From Lewinellaceae bacterium (lineage in GTDB: Bacteria; Bacteroidota; Bacteroidia; Chitinophagales; Saprospiraceae), in the NCBI GenBank assembly GCA_020636075.1, contig JACJYO010000003.1:186001-250000 (forward strand): 64,000 bases of DNA, read 5' to 3'. How positions within the stretch are numbered: the first letter of the stretch is position 1; every line of letters begins with the position of its first letter. This document shows positions 36,421 through 45,085 of this stretch, in pieces. The position numbers were made by a program, and so were the translations under genes. The notes beneath the pieces are model-generated. The model was not told the DNA's origin. It ran no database searches and saw nothing but the letters and a program-made list of their open reading frames with translations.

Positions 36421-36466
36421 GGCAAAGCGTTGTTATTTACGTCCAATAATCAATAAACAAAAACAG

Positions 36467-36502
36467 GCCGATTCAGATCAGTGCCTCTGAATCGGCTTTT
36501 TT
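36467..36502 (+). terminator. Rho-independent terminator
   Basis: GCCGATTCAGA (36467-36477) pairs with TCTGAATCGGC (36486-36496) and is followed by six T. It is 250 nt downstream of the kinase stop, so it may end that transcript after a long 3' region. Confidence 0.7.
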
Positions 36503-36822
36503 GCATAAAATGCTAATTATACGTAGAACTTAACATTCTAAATCACAGGCCTTTCGGGATAAAAACTTTATCATTGCAAATTATTTTTTAATCCGTTAAT
36601 CCACGTATTAATCTTGTGAATCTGTTCTGGAGTTTTGCTTCTCTTTAGATTCCCACCTTATTGCCTGTTTTGCGGGCAAATTCCACATACCGATTCAAGT
36701 ATTTGTTCCAAAGGATTTAAGGTCTTTGGGGCAAATCGGATTTGAACAAAAAGGACTGCACCATCAGTCGTTTTTGTAGCCGTATTGTATAAAAACATGC
36801 TTTTTTAATAAAAATAATAAAC

Positions 36823-39426
36823 ATGAAAATGTCTTTACCCGTACTTTCCAAGAACAGTGTTTCCCGAATCGGGCTGATTTTTTCGGCACTGTTGTTTGCC
36901 ATTGGCATGTATGCTCAAACGCAAACCTTCAATTCCAATGGCCCATTTGTTGTCCCGGCCAACGTAACCAGCATCACGGTAGAAGCCTGGGGCGGCGGCG
37001 GCGGCGCCGGCATCCAGAGTGACCGTTGCGGCGGCGGCGGCGGCGGTGCTTATGCCCGCAAAGTGATTGCCGTATCGCCCGGCCAAATGTTCAATGTGGT
37101 TGTTGGCTCCGGCGGCAGCCTGGAATCCAATGGCGGCAATTCTATTTTTGGCGCCAACCTGGTAGTCGCCGAAGGCGGCAGAGGCGGGAACGATGAAGAC
37201 GGCGGCAATGGCGGTGCAGCCGGCAACAGCATCGGCGACGTCAGATATTCCGGCGGCGACGGCGGCGACGGCACCAACAACGGCGGCGGCGGCGGCGGCG
37301 GCGGCTCCGCTTTTACCACTGGAAACGGCCAGGATGGGAATGACGGTGGTAGCAGTTCCGGTGGATCCGGTGGCAACGGCACCGGCGATGGTGGCCGTGG
37401 CGGCGACGAAGATGGTTTTCCAAACGCTCAGCCCGGCGACGCACCCGGTGGTGGTGGCGGTGGTCGTGGTGATGATGCCGGCAGCTCGCAAACAGGCGCC
37501 GCCGGCCGGGTCGTTGTGACCTGGTGCGTAACCGGACCGGTTACATTACCCTACACCGCTGACTTTGAAACGGCTGGACCGGTGGATGAATTCACCTCGG
37601 ATGAACCGTCGATCAATGGCGTGTGTGAGTGGGCTTTTGATGAAGTCCAAAGCAGCGGACGCCTGCGCTTCAATCAGGTGACCGCGCATTCCGGCTCCAA
37701 GGCCGCTTTGATGGACAGAACCAGTTTTGATAGTAATAATGATCAAACCAATTTTCTGATCCTTACCATAGATTTAAGCAATTATTCTTGTGCTACAGAT
37801 CTTGCACTTTCATTTTGGCATGCACAATATGGCGATGAAAGCCACGGCAATGACAAGGTGTGGATCAGGGGAAGCGATTCGGATAGCTGGCTTGAAATTC
37901 ACGATCTGACTTCCAGTCAGGGCTCCAATGGTCAGTGGGTCCAGGTGTCGGGTCTTGATATCGATCAGCTTTTGGGAAATAACGGCCAAAGTGTGAGCTC
38001 AACATTCCAGGTCCGCTTCGGTCAGGAAGATAATACCACATACTCCCAGGACGGCCGCGCCTTCGACGATGTCAGCATTACCGGTTCGGCCGGAGTAAGT
38101 TGCTGCACCGATCCGGTGATCGACATGGTGCAGGCTACGACTAACCCGATCTGTTCCGGTGATGAAACCATGCTGAGCGTGACCGGTACGCTGAATAATG
38201 CCACCGAATGGCACTGGTATTCCGGTTCGTGCGGCGGTACATCGGTGGGTACCGGTGCGACAATTAATGTGTCGCCCAACATGACAACTACCTATTTTGT
38301 TCGTGGAGAAGGTGGCTGTGTTACACCTGGAGATTGTGAAGAAGTTACCATAACCGTTCACCTTCGCCCTACCGTTTTCAATGTCGGTGGCGGCGGTGAA
38401 TATTGTGCCGGCGGAACGGGCGTACCGGTTACGCTCAGCGGTTCGGCAGGTTCTACGGGATACCGATTACAACGGGATGGCAGCAATGTTGGCCCTACGG
38501 TGCAGGGAATTGGCATTCCGCTGGATTTTGGCAACCAGACTACTCCGGGCACTTACACCGTTGTGGCTACCAATAGTTCTGGCTGTACGGCGGAGATGAA
38601 CGGCTCTGCAGTAGTATCTACCAAGCCGGTACCCGAATGCTCCATCAGCGATGGTATGGGCGCCGTATGTCCGAGCTCTACCGGCAACCAGTACAGCGCC
38701 CAGGCAGGCATGGATGCCTACCAGTGGAGCATCACCGGAGACGGTTCGATCCCCGGCCCCAAAAACGGGCAAATGGCCGAAGTATCTGCCGGCGCTTCCG
38801 GCTCCTACACCCTGACTGTGGTGGTCACGAAAAACGGCTGTACCTCGAGTTGTTCCAAAACGGTCATGATCGAAACTATTCCGTTTGAGATCGTTTACAA
38901 CACGGAATATTGCCAGGAAGATCCCGGCCCGGTCATTGGACTGAACGGCTCGGAAATGGGCGCTACCTACAAATTGCAGTCCACTGGAGGAGGTATAACT
39001 TTAGATTCTACGATCATTGGCACAGGTTCCAACCTGATTTTCGGGGCATTCCCCGCTGGAGCATACCAGATCCTTATCACCAATGGCACCTGCAATGCCA
39101 CGCTTACTCAGACAATCAATGCCAGTTCGGTTAACTGCCGGGTCGATGTTCCTGATCACTGTACCTGTAACAGTCCTTCCGGTTACACCGATGTAACGGT
39201 CAAGGTGTCGGCGCCGCCCTTCCAAAACTGGACGGTTGTGGATGTGATTGGTCTGTACGGGCCATCCATGGCTCATCCGCCCATCACGGTTGGCACAACG
39301 CTGAACTATGTTGGTGGCAACATGTACACGCTGGAGGCTGCCCGCGATAACACCAAAGGCTATTTCGTGCGCGTGAGTAACGGATCTACGGAAAAAGATA
39401 TTCAGGTCGGTAATCCTTCCTGGTAA
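36823..39426 (+). CDS. Glycine-rich secreted protein with jelly-roll and Ig-like domains
   Basis: 867 residues with a signal peptide (RIGLIFSALLFAIGMYAQ). Residues about 30-240 are a glycine-rich domain beginning FNSNGPFVVPANVTSITVEAWGGGG; it resembles the glycine-rich beta domain common in Bacteroidota. Next comes a MAM/jelly-roll-like domain (about 245-425, LPYTADFETAG ... RAFDDVSITG), then Ig-like repeats with paired cysteines (CSGDETMLSVTG, ECSISDGMGAVCPSS), and a C-terminal domain (about 785-867, CTCNSPSGYTDVTVKVSA ... GYFVRVSNG). No standard T9SS type A tail is visible; the last domain might serve instead. The glycine region uses GGC/GGT repeats, so slippage and length change are likely there. 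Confidence 0.82.
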   Translation: MKMSLPVLSKNSVSRIGLIFSALLFAIGMYAQTQTFNSNGPFVVPANVTSITVEAWGGGGGAGIQSDRCGGGGGGAYARKVIAVSPGQMFNVVVGSGGSLESNGGNSIFGANLVVAEGGRGGNDEDGGNGGAAGNSIGDVRYSGGDGGDGTNNGGGGGGGGSAFTTGNGQDGNDGGSSSGGSGGNGTGDGGRGGDEDGFPNAQPGDAPGGGGGGRGDDAGSSQTGAAGRVVVTWCVTGPVTLPYTADFETAGPVDEFTSDEPSINGVCEWAFDEVQSSGRLRFNQVTAHSGSKAALMDRTSFDSNNDQTNFLILTIDLSNYSCATDLALSFWHAQYGDESHGNDKVWIRGSDSDSWLEIHDLTSSQGSNGQWVQVSGLDIDQLLGNNGQSVSSTFQVRFGQEDNTTYSQDGRAFDDVSITGSAGVSCCTDPVIDMVQATTNPICSGDETMLSVTGTLNNATEWHWYSGSCGGTSVGTGATINVSPNMTTTYFVRGEGGCVTPGDCEEVTITVHLRPTVFNVGGGGEYCAGGTGVPVTLSGSAGSTGYRLQRDGSNVGPTVQGIGIPLDFGNQTTPGTYTVVATNSSGCTAEMNGSAVVSTKPVPECSISDGMGAVCPSSTGNQYSAQAGMDAYQWSITGDGSIPGPKNGQMAEVSAGASGSYTLTVVVTKNGCTSSCSKTVMIETIPFEIVYNTEYCQEDPGPVIGLNGSEMGATYKLQSTGGGITLDSTIIGTGSNLIFGAFPAGAYQILITNGTCNATLTQTINASSVNCRVDVPDHCTCNSPSGYTDVTVKVSAPPFQNWTVVDVIGLYGPSMAHPPITVGTTLNYVGGNMYTLEAARDNTKGYFVRVSNGSTEKDIQVGNPSW

Positions 39427-39452
39427 CGCCGTCTGTTAGACAGCGTAAAAAG

Positions 39453-39489
39453 AAAAGGGTTGAACTCGCAAGAGTTCAACCCTTTTTTT
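39453..39489 (+). terminator. Rho-independent terminator
   Basis: AAAGGGTTGAACTC pairs with GAGTTCAACCCTTT around a GCAA tetraloop, followed by a T-run. It closes the glycine-rich protein gene 27 nt after its stop. Confidence 0.9.
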
Positions 39490-39706
39490 ATCCAAACTAC
39501 ACCAGGAAACCATTATAAACGGCTTTTGCTCTAATCTGCCGTGGCATTCCACGAAACAACACAGGCAAGCGCTGACGGCTTGTTTTGCCCGAAACAGGTT
39601 CAGAAATGGTAAGGATTGGTTCAGAAAAGACAAGTCTTTCCGGAGGTAGCGAAAGCAACTTTGTCGTATTGAGTTGCTGTCCGAACTACCGTCAACTGAA
39701 CCAGCC

Positions 39707-41773
39707 ATGAAAAATTACCCTGTGCTCGTGTTTACCTTCCTGCTGATCCATGCCACTGCTTCGATTGCGCAGCAGTCAAGCTTTCAACGCATCGATTCGC
39801 TGAAAACCCTATTGTCCAAAACAACGGAAGACACCGCCAAAGTCAAATTGCTGAGCAACCTGGCGTACCAATACAGTCAGATCGATATGGCGGAAAGTCA
39901 GCAGTACGCCAACCAGGCTTTGGCGCTCGCATCCAGGATAAATTGGGAAAAAGGCCTCGGCTATGTCAAAGAAGTGGTCGGGCGCAATCACTGGCAAAAC
40001 GGCGAGTTTGCCCAGGCCTTAAAATATCATTTTGAAGCGCTTGCCATTTGGAAAAAACAGGGCCTCCAGGACAAAATTGCAACGGTCAATTTATTCATTG
40101 CGCAGGATTATGCCGACGACGGCAATTATTTTGAAGCGCTGAAATACCTGTCTTATTCCTTGGCAGGTTACGAAGCAGTCGACAACAAAATCAATCAGGG
40201 CGTTGTGCACAATATTTTTTCCTGGGTTTATGGCAATCTCGGCATGCAGTCCGAATCGCTGAAACATGGTTTTGCAGCGTTAAAAATATTTGAGTCCATT
40301 GGGGACAAACAGGGATTCGCCATTCAAAGTGGGAATTTGGCCAACAGCCTCGAAGAGCAGGGCAACTATGCAGAGGCTATAAAAACTTATCGCCAATGTA
40401 TAGAATCATTAAAATCGGCGAATGATTTCATCAACGAATCCCTGATATACAATGACCTGGGGCGTTGTTATTCCAAAACGGGAAATTATTCCGAAGCCCT
40501 TAAATGGCATCAGGTTGCTTATGAAAAAGGCCGTAAAATCAAAAACTATTCCTGCATGGCCAGCGCATATTCCGGTATCGGCGATATTCATGCAGAACAG
40601 AAAAATTATAACGCTGCGCTAAAAAATTACCTGTTTGCAGCCGAATCTTTCCGCGCAGTTTCCAATACCCCATCATTGGCCGGGCTCTATTCGAAAATCG
40701 GGGATTGCTACGTCAAACTCGGGGAATTGGGCGCCGCAAAGCAATATTTTGACCGGGCCTTTGCCCTGATCGAAAAAATGGAAAGCATCGGTGAACTGAA
40801 CTATTACTACAACGGCCTTGTGCAACTGGACAGCGCCACCGGCCACTGGCAAAATGCATTTGAACATTTAAAACTCTATACCGCCACACGCGACAGTATG
40901 TACAACAAGGAAAACACCAAAAAAATGGTGCAAATCCGCATGCAGTATGAATTCGATAAAAAAACGGCGGATGAAAAGGTGGCACAGGAAAAGAAGGACG
41001 CCCAGGTAAACCAGGAACTGCAAAAACAAAAACTCATTCGCAACGGGTTTATGGGTGGGTTTGTAGTCGTCATGTTGTTTGCAGGCATCTTTTTCAATCA
41101 GCGCAATAAAATTAAAAAAGGCAAAAAACGCAGCGATGAACTGCTGCTCAATATCCTGCCCGCCGAAGTGGCGGAGGAACTAAAATCCAAAGGCTCGGCA
41201 GCAGCCAAAATGATCGACGAAGTCACCGTGTTGTTTTCCGATTTCAAGGATTTTACCCAGTTGTCGGAAACGCTGACGCCCAATGAGTTGGTTGCCGAAA
41301 TCAACGAGTGTTTTTCTGCCTTCGACATGATCATGCAAAAACACGGGGTGGAAAAAATCAAGACCGTCGGCGATGCCTACCTGGCTGCCGGTGGGTTGCC
41401 CAGCCCCAATGACACACATCCCGTAAACGTGCTGAATGCCGCCCTGGAAATGCAGGCGTTCATGGAAGCCCGCAAACAGATACGGGAAGCCGCCGGTAAG
41501 TTTTTCTTTGAAGCCCGCATCGGCGTACACACCGGCCCCGTGGTGGCTGGCATCGTGGGCATAAAAAAATTCGCCTACGACATCTGGGGCGACACCGTCA
41601 ATACCGCTCAGCGCATGGAAAGCAGCGGCGAACCCGGCAAGATCAACATTTCGAGCAGCACCTACGAACTGGTAAAAACACAATTCAAATGTGTGTACCG
41701 GGGCATGATCAGCACCAAAGGGAAAGGCGAGGTCGGGATGTATTTTGTTGGGTCGGCAACGGCTGCAACATGA
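39707..41773 (+). CDS. TPR sensor with class III adenylate cyclase domain (first copy)
   Basis: 688 residues from the ATG at 39707, starting a signal peptide (YPVLVFTFLLIHATASIAQQ). The periplasmic half is built from about eight TPR units (YFEALKYLSYSLAGYEAVDN, YSEALKWHQVAYEKG). A transmembrane helix (GFMGGFVVVMLFAGIFF) leads to a linker KRSDELLLNILPAEVAEEL and a class III nucleotidyl cyclase domain. Metal-binding aspartates are in VLFSDFKDF and KTVGDAYLA; the adenine-selecting lysine and aspartate are in EKIKTVGD and AYDIWGDTVN; the catalytic Asn/Arg pair is in VNTAQRME. cAMP is the predicted product. The signal probably acts through the TPR part. It is the first of two tandem paralogues. 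Confidence 0.93.
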   Translation: MKNYPVLVFTFLLIHATASIAQQSSFQRIDSLKTLLSKTTEDTAKVKLLSNLAYQYSQIDMAESQQYANQALALASRINWEKGLGYVKEVVGRNHWQNGEFAQALKYHFEALAIWKKQGLQDKIATVNLFIAQDYADDGNYFEALKYLSYSLAGYEAVDNKINQGVVHNIFSWVYGNLGMQSESLKHGFAALKIFESIGDKQGFAIQSGNLANSLEEQGNYAEAIKTYRQCIESLKSANDFINESLIYNDLGRCYSKTGNYSEALKWHQVAYEKGRKIKNYSCMASAYSGIGDIHAEQKNYNAALKNYLFAAESFRAVSNTPSLAGLYSKIGDCYVKLGELGAAKQYFDRAFALIEKMESIGELNYYYNGLVQLDSATGHWQNAFEHLKLYTATRDSMYNKENTKKMVQIRMQYEFDKKTADEKVAQEKKDAQVNQELQKQKLIRNGFMGGFVVVMLFAGIFFNQRNKIKKGKKRSDELLLNILPAEVAEELKSKGSAAAKMIDEVTVLFSDFKDFTQLSETLTPNELVAEINECFSAFDMIMQKHGVEKIKTVGDAYLAAGGLPSPNDTHPVNVLNAALEMQAFMEARKQIREAAGKFFFEARIGVHTGPVVAGIVGIKKFAYDIWGDTVNTAQRMESSGEPGKINISSSTYELVKTQFKCVYRGMISTKGKGEVGMYFVGSATAAT

Positions 41774-41899
41774 GCGTGCATTGCCCGTATTTCTTTAAAA
41801 GTGCTAAACCCGGCCAAGCCAGGCGGAGCAAATTTCCCGCAGTATTTAGCTAAAACAAGCGCTCCAGGATAGCAGGAGCCAAATTCAACCGAACCAATT

Positions 41900-44074
41900 A
41901 TGATGAAAAAGGCTGTTTTACTCTTTCATATGATTATTGTGCTGCTGTTGCTCGTCGGGGCTGGCAGGGGGCTATTCGCGCAAAACACCGAGGATTCGCT
42001 GAAGGGGGTACTAAAAACCCAAACAAAAGGCGAAGCCACCGTTGAAACCCTCTGTGCCATCGGGGAGTATTTTCTGGATCAAAACCAGGCAGATTCGGTA
42101 TCTCCATATCTGGAAAAAGCCACGGCGCTTGCTTCTGAACTTGACGATAAACCCGGCAAGGCTAAGAGTCTGCAACTCGCGGGCAGGCTAAACCGGATGC
42201 AAAACAATCTCCCGCCTGCTATCGAAAAACTCCAGGAATCAATTCGTTTGTTCGAACAAACCGGAGATCAGTTCGAAACTGCCAAATCCTGGTTTTTCCT
42301 GGCCGACGCATACGATTTCAATGATGAACAATACAATGCCATAGAAGCTTACGAACAATCCATCCGGTATTTTAAGCAGTGCAAAAAAAAGACAGCGGAA
42401 CAAGCGTTGTATTGCAAAAAAATGACCGGTGTGGCCAAGTGGCGTACGGGTACAAACTATGAAGACGATGGCAACCATGTTGCCGCTCTGGGCAATTACC
42501 AGGAAGCGCTGGATTTATTTAAAGCAATAAATCTTGAAAAATTCCAGGGCAGTGTTCTGATAAATTTTGGTAATAATTATGTTGCCATGAAAGAGCCTCG
42601 AAAGGCCATGCCGTATTATTATGATGCCCTGAAAATCTTCCAAAAAATAAACCTGGACGATGGAATCGGTATAATTTATATCAACCTGGGTGATGTTTAC
42701 GGCATGTTGAATATGCCCGACAGTTCGCTTTATTTTTTGCAGCAGGCAGAGGCTATTTTCAGGAAAAACAATTACGAGAAATACATTGCCGAGGTAATTT
42801 ATTCCGAGTCCAGAGTGCTCCTCGGCAAAAACGAACTGGATGCCGCGCTTGCTAAATTACAGGAAGGCCTTGACCTGGTTCAGCGCATTCATAACCGAAA
42901 CCTCAGCGCTAATATCCTCAACCAATTGGGAGAAGTATTCCGGCGCAAGGGCGTTTTCCCCAAATCGGAAATGTATCTCGATACGGCAAGGACACTTATC
43001 CGGGAACTCAATCTCAAACCACTTTTGCTGGAAAATGCACTATCGAGTTCAAAACTCTATGAAGATTGGGCAAAATCGGAAGTCAGCAACCCCAAATCTG
43101 AATTTTTAGATAAGTCGCTTCAATACTTCAAGCAGTACAAAAGCTACCAGGATTCCCTTTTCAATGAAGAAAAAGAAAAGGAGCTGACCCAAAAGGAACT
43201 CACCTATGCCTTTGAAAAAAAAGAAGCATTGACCTTGGGTGAAATCAAAAAACAGCGGCTCATCGGCAGTTGGCTTTTGGCTGGCCTGCTCATGGTTGTC
43301 TTGTTTTCACTGGCAATGTTGCGTCAACGAAACAAGGTGAAAAAGGAACAAAAAAGAAGCGATGCCCTGCTGCTGAACATCCTTCCTGCCGACATCGCGG
43401 AAGAATTGAAAACAAAGGGCTCGGCAGCGGCCAAAATGATCGACGAAGTCACCGTACTGTTCTCCGATTTCAAGGATTTCACTCAATTGTCGGAAACCTT
43501 GACCCCGAAGGATTTGGTCGCTGAAATCAACGAGTGTTTTTCGGCCTTCGACCTGATCATGCAAAAACACGGGGTGGAAAAAATCAAGACCGTTGGCGAT
43601 GCCTACCTGGCTGCGGGCGGGCTTCCCAGTCCAAACACTACCCATGGTACCAGTGTGATCAATGCTGCACTGGAGATGCAGGCGTTCATGGAGGCCCGCA
43701 AACGGGTTCGAAAATTGGCCGGTAAGTTTTTCTTTGAAGCCCGCATCGGGGTGCATACCGGACCGGTAGTAGCCGGCATCGTGGGCATAAAAAAATTCGC
43801 CTACGACATCTGGGGCGATACCGTCAATACGGCGCAACGCATGGAAAGCAGCGGCGAAGCGGGCAAGGTGAATATTTCGAGCAGCACCTACGAACTAGTG
43901 AAAACAGCATTCAAATGTGTCTACCGGGGTATGATAAGCACCAAAGGGAAGGGGGATGTCGGGATGTATTTTGTTAAGCCGGCGGCGGTGGGAGTGGGTG
44001 AAGAGATTGCCCCATTCGAGCGACCAGTTTCCTCCCCTGCAAAGCAGGATCGGAATGACAAGGTCATATTGTAA
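41900..44074 (+). CDS. TPR sensor with class III adenylate cyclase domain (second copy)
   Basis: 724 residues (or 723 from the next ATG). Signal peptide MIIVLLLLVGAGRGLFAQ, then about eight TPR units (IEAYEQSIRYFKQC, KAMPYYYDALKIFQKIN), a transmembrane helix (SWLLAGLLMVVLFSLAML) and a class III cyclase domain with the same catalytic residues as its neighbour (VLFSDFKDF, EKIKTVGDAYLAAGG, AYDIWGDTVNTAQRMES). The cyclase domains of the two proteins are almost identical, whereas the TPR halves are only distantly similar, so the sensors have diverged. A C-terminal tail of about 30 residues follows the cyclase domain. 126 nt separate the two genes. Confidence 0.93.
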   Translation: MMKKAVLLFHMIIVLLLLVGAGRGLFAQNTEDSLKGVLKTQTKGEATVETLCAIGEYFLDQNQADSVSPYLEKATALASELDDKPGKAKSLQLAGRLNRMQNNLPPAIEKLQESIRLFEQTGDQFETAKSWFFLADAYDFNDEQYNAIEAYEQSIRYFKQCKKKTAEQALYCKKMTGVAKWRTGTNYEDDGNHVAALGNYQEALDLFKAINLEKFQGSVLINFGNNYVAMKEPRKAMPYYYDALKIFQKINLDDGIGIIYINLGDVYGMLNMPDSSLYFLQQAEAIFRKNNYEKYIAEVIYSESRVLLGKNELDAALAKLQEGLDLVQRIHNRNLSANILNQLGEVFRRKGVFPKSEMYLDTARTLIRELNLKPLLLENALSSSKLYEDWAKSEVSNPKSEFLDKSLQYFKQYKSYQDSLFNEEKEKELTQKELTYAFEKKEALTLGEIKKQRLIGSWLLAGLLMVVLFSLAMLRQRNKVKKEQKRSDALLLNILPADIAEELKTKGSAAAKMIDEVTVLFSDFKDFTQLSETLTPKDLVAEINECFSAFDLIMQKHGVEKIKTVGDAYLAAGGLPSPNTTHGTSVINAALEMQAFMEARKRVRKLAGKFFFEARIGVHTGPVVAGIVGIKKFAYDIWGDTVNTAQRMESSGEAGKVNISSSTYELVKTAFKCVYRGMISTKGKGDVGMYFVKPAAVGVGEEIAPFERPVSSPAKQDRNDKVIL

Positions 44075-44078
44075 AAAT

Positions 44079-44216
44079 CTGGGGGGGCGAAAAATTGGAG
44101 TACGGAACTATTGTGTCGCCCCCCAGTTTGGGACCTACTTTAGTTGGGCTCAAGGGGAGGGGCGTCGAAACCTTGCATTACCCTGGTTTACCGCCCCTCC
44201 CTTTTTTAATTCAAAT
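44079..44216. repeat. Two consecutive G/C-rich inverted repeats
   Basis: CTGGGGGGGCGA (from 44079) faces TCGCCCCCCAG around 44117-44127, a stem with one bulge; then GGGAGGGGCG (about 44156) faces CGCCCCTCCC (about 44203-44212), followed by a T-run. The second could act as a terminator for the cyclase transcript. Both stems sit in the 203-bp gap between convergent genes. Confidence 0.5.
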
Positions 44217-44277
44217 CGAATTGTCTTGTCGACCCCGCCCTGCGGGGGAGACATCTGAACCGGCAACACATTATCGG

Positions 44278-44820
44278 TTACTTAAGTGAACTTGTCGGCC
44301 GCGAGCCTACCCGCCGCGCCGTGCCGGGACGGTTGGTTTTTACCTGGGTATTGCCGTTTACCCGGCGCTGCGAAGTCCGGGAAGAACCGCTACGGTACTG
44401 GTTGTCGCTGTCGCGCTGTTCTGATCCATAGCGCGTGTCATCGCGACGATTGCGTTGGTTATCGTTGCCCCAACGGTCGTTCTGACGATTGCGGCTGTTT
44501 CTATCGCTCCGACGGTCATTCCCACCACAGTTGCGGTTTTGGTTGTGTTGGCAGCAGGAATTTTGGTGCTTACCGTGCTTTTTGTGCTTGCCGTAGTGAT
44601 TGCCGGGTTGGTTGCATGTGCCGTGTTTTTTCGACTTTTTGCATTTGTCGCAACCACCATGGTTGTCATGGCCGTAACTGTTGAATGCGTTGGCATCCGT
44701 GTAGGTTTTTTCCAAACTAATGGCCGGTGTTTGCAGGTTTGCAGGTGCCAGTGTATTGGATTGTGCGTTGACAAAAACTGTGAACGCAAAAAGGGACGTT
44801 AGAATAAAGTGCTTCTTCAT
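44278..44820 (-). CDS. Secreted Cys/His/Arg-rich low-complexity protein
   Basis: 180 residues from the ATG at 44820 (signal peptide KKHFILTSLFAFTVFVNAQ); the frame opens further upstream, but without a leader. Mature residues 50-105 contain clusters of His, Cys and Lys (GHDNHGGCDKCKKSKKHGTC, QNSCCQHNQNRNC), then an Asn/Arg/Asp-rich tail (NDRRSDRNSRNRQ) ending GSRPTSSLK. The Cys/His cluster could bind metal; the tail is probably disordered and could bind acidic polymers. No known family is recognised. Composition differs sharply from its neighbours, so codon and reading-frame tests would be useful, but the signal peptide supports a real gene. Confidence 0.7.
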   Translation of the reverse strand: MKKHFILTSLFAFTVFVNAQSNTLAPANLQTPAISLEKTYTDANAFNSYGHDNHGGCDKCKKSKKHGTCNQPGNHYGKHKKHGKHQNSCCQHNQNRNCGGNDRRSDRNSRNRQNDRWGNDNQRNRRDDTRYGSEQRDSDNQYRSGSSRTSQRRVNGNTQVKTNRPGTARRVGSRPTSSLK

Positions 44821-44984
44821 GGGAAAAAGGTTTTGGTTAAAAACTATTTTCCCTTTTGTGTACAAGCCGGTGGCAATGGAACCTCCGCGGGCAATTCTTA
44901 ACATGAATTTAAGTTTCTCATGCACGTTTGTCTCTTGCTGCTAGTAGACATTCAAAACTTGGTAAAAGGCCCTCGTAACGTAGT

Positions 44985-45065
44985 TTTCCGCAGATCGCCG
45001 CAGAATTCCCATCCCGTGTCTGCGAAAATCTGCGCCCTTTTCTGTGCAAATCTGCGGGAAACTGC
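44985..45065. repeat. CTGCG/CTGTG imperfect palindrome cluster
   Basis: TTTTCCGCAGATCGCCGCAG faces CTGTGCAAATCTGCGGGAAA, with further CTGCGAAAATCTGCG words between. It belongs to the same family as 18705-18890. Downstream of the lysyl-oxidase-like gene. Confidence 0.65.
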
Positions 45066-45085
45066 ATAGTCACAACCTGGAAAAT

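Noticed and set aside
36835..37491. Ala/Gly-rich minus-strand frame opposite the glycine-rich region
   Set aside because: GGC repeats on one strand read as Ala-rich codons on the other; no signal peptide or domain.
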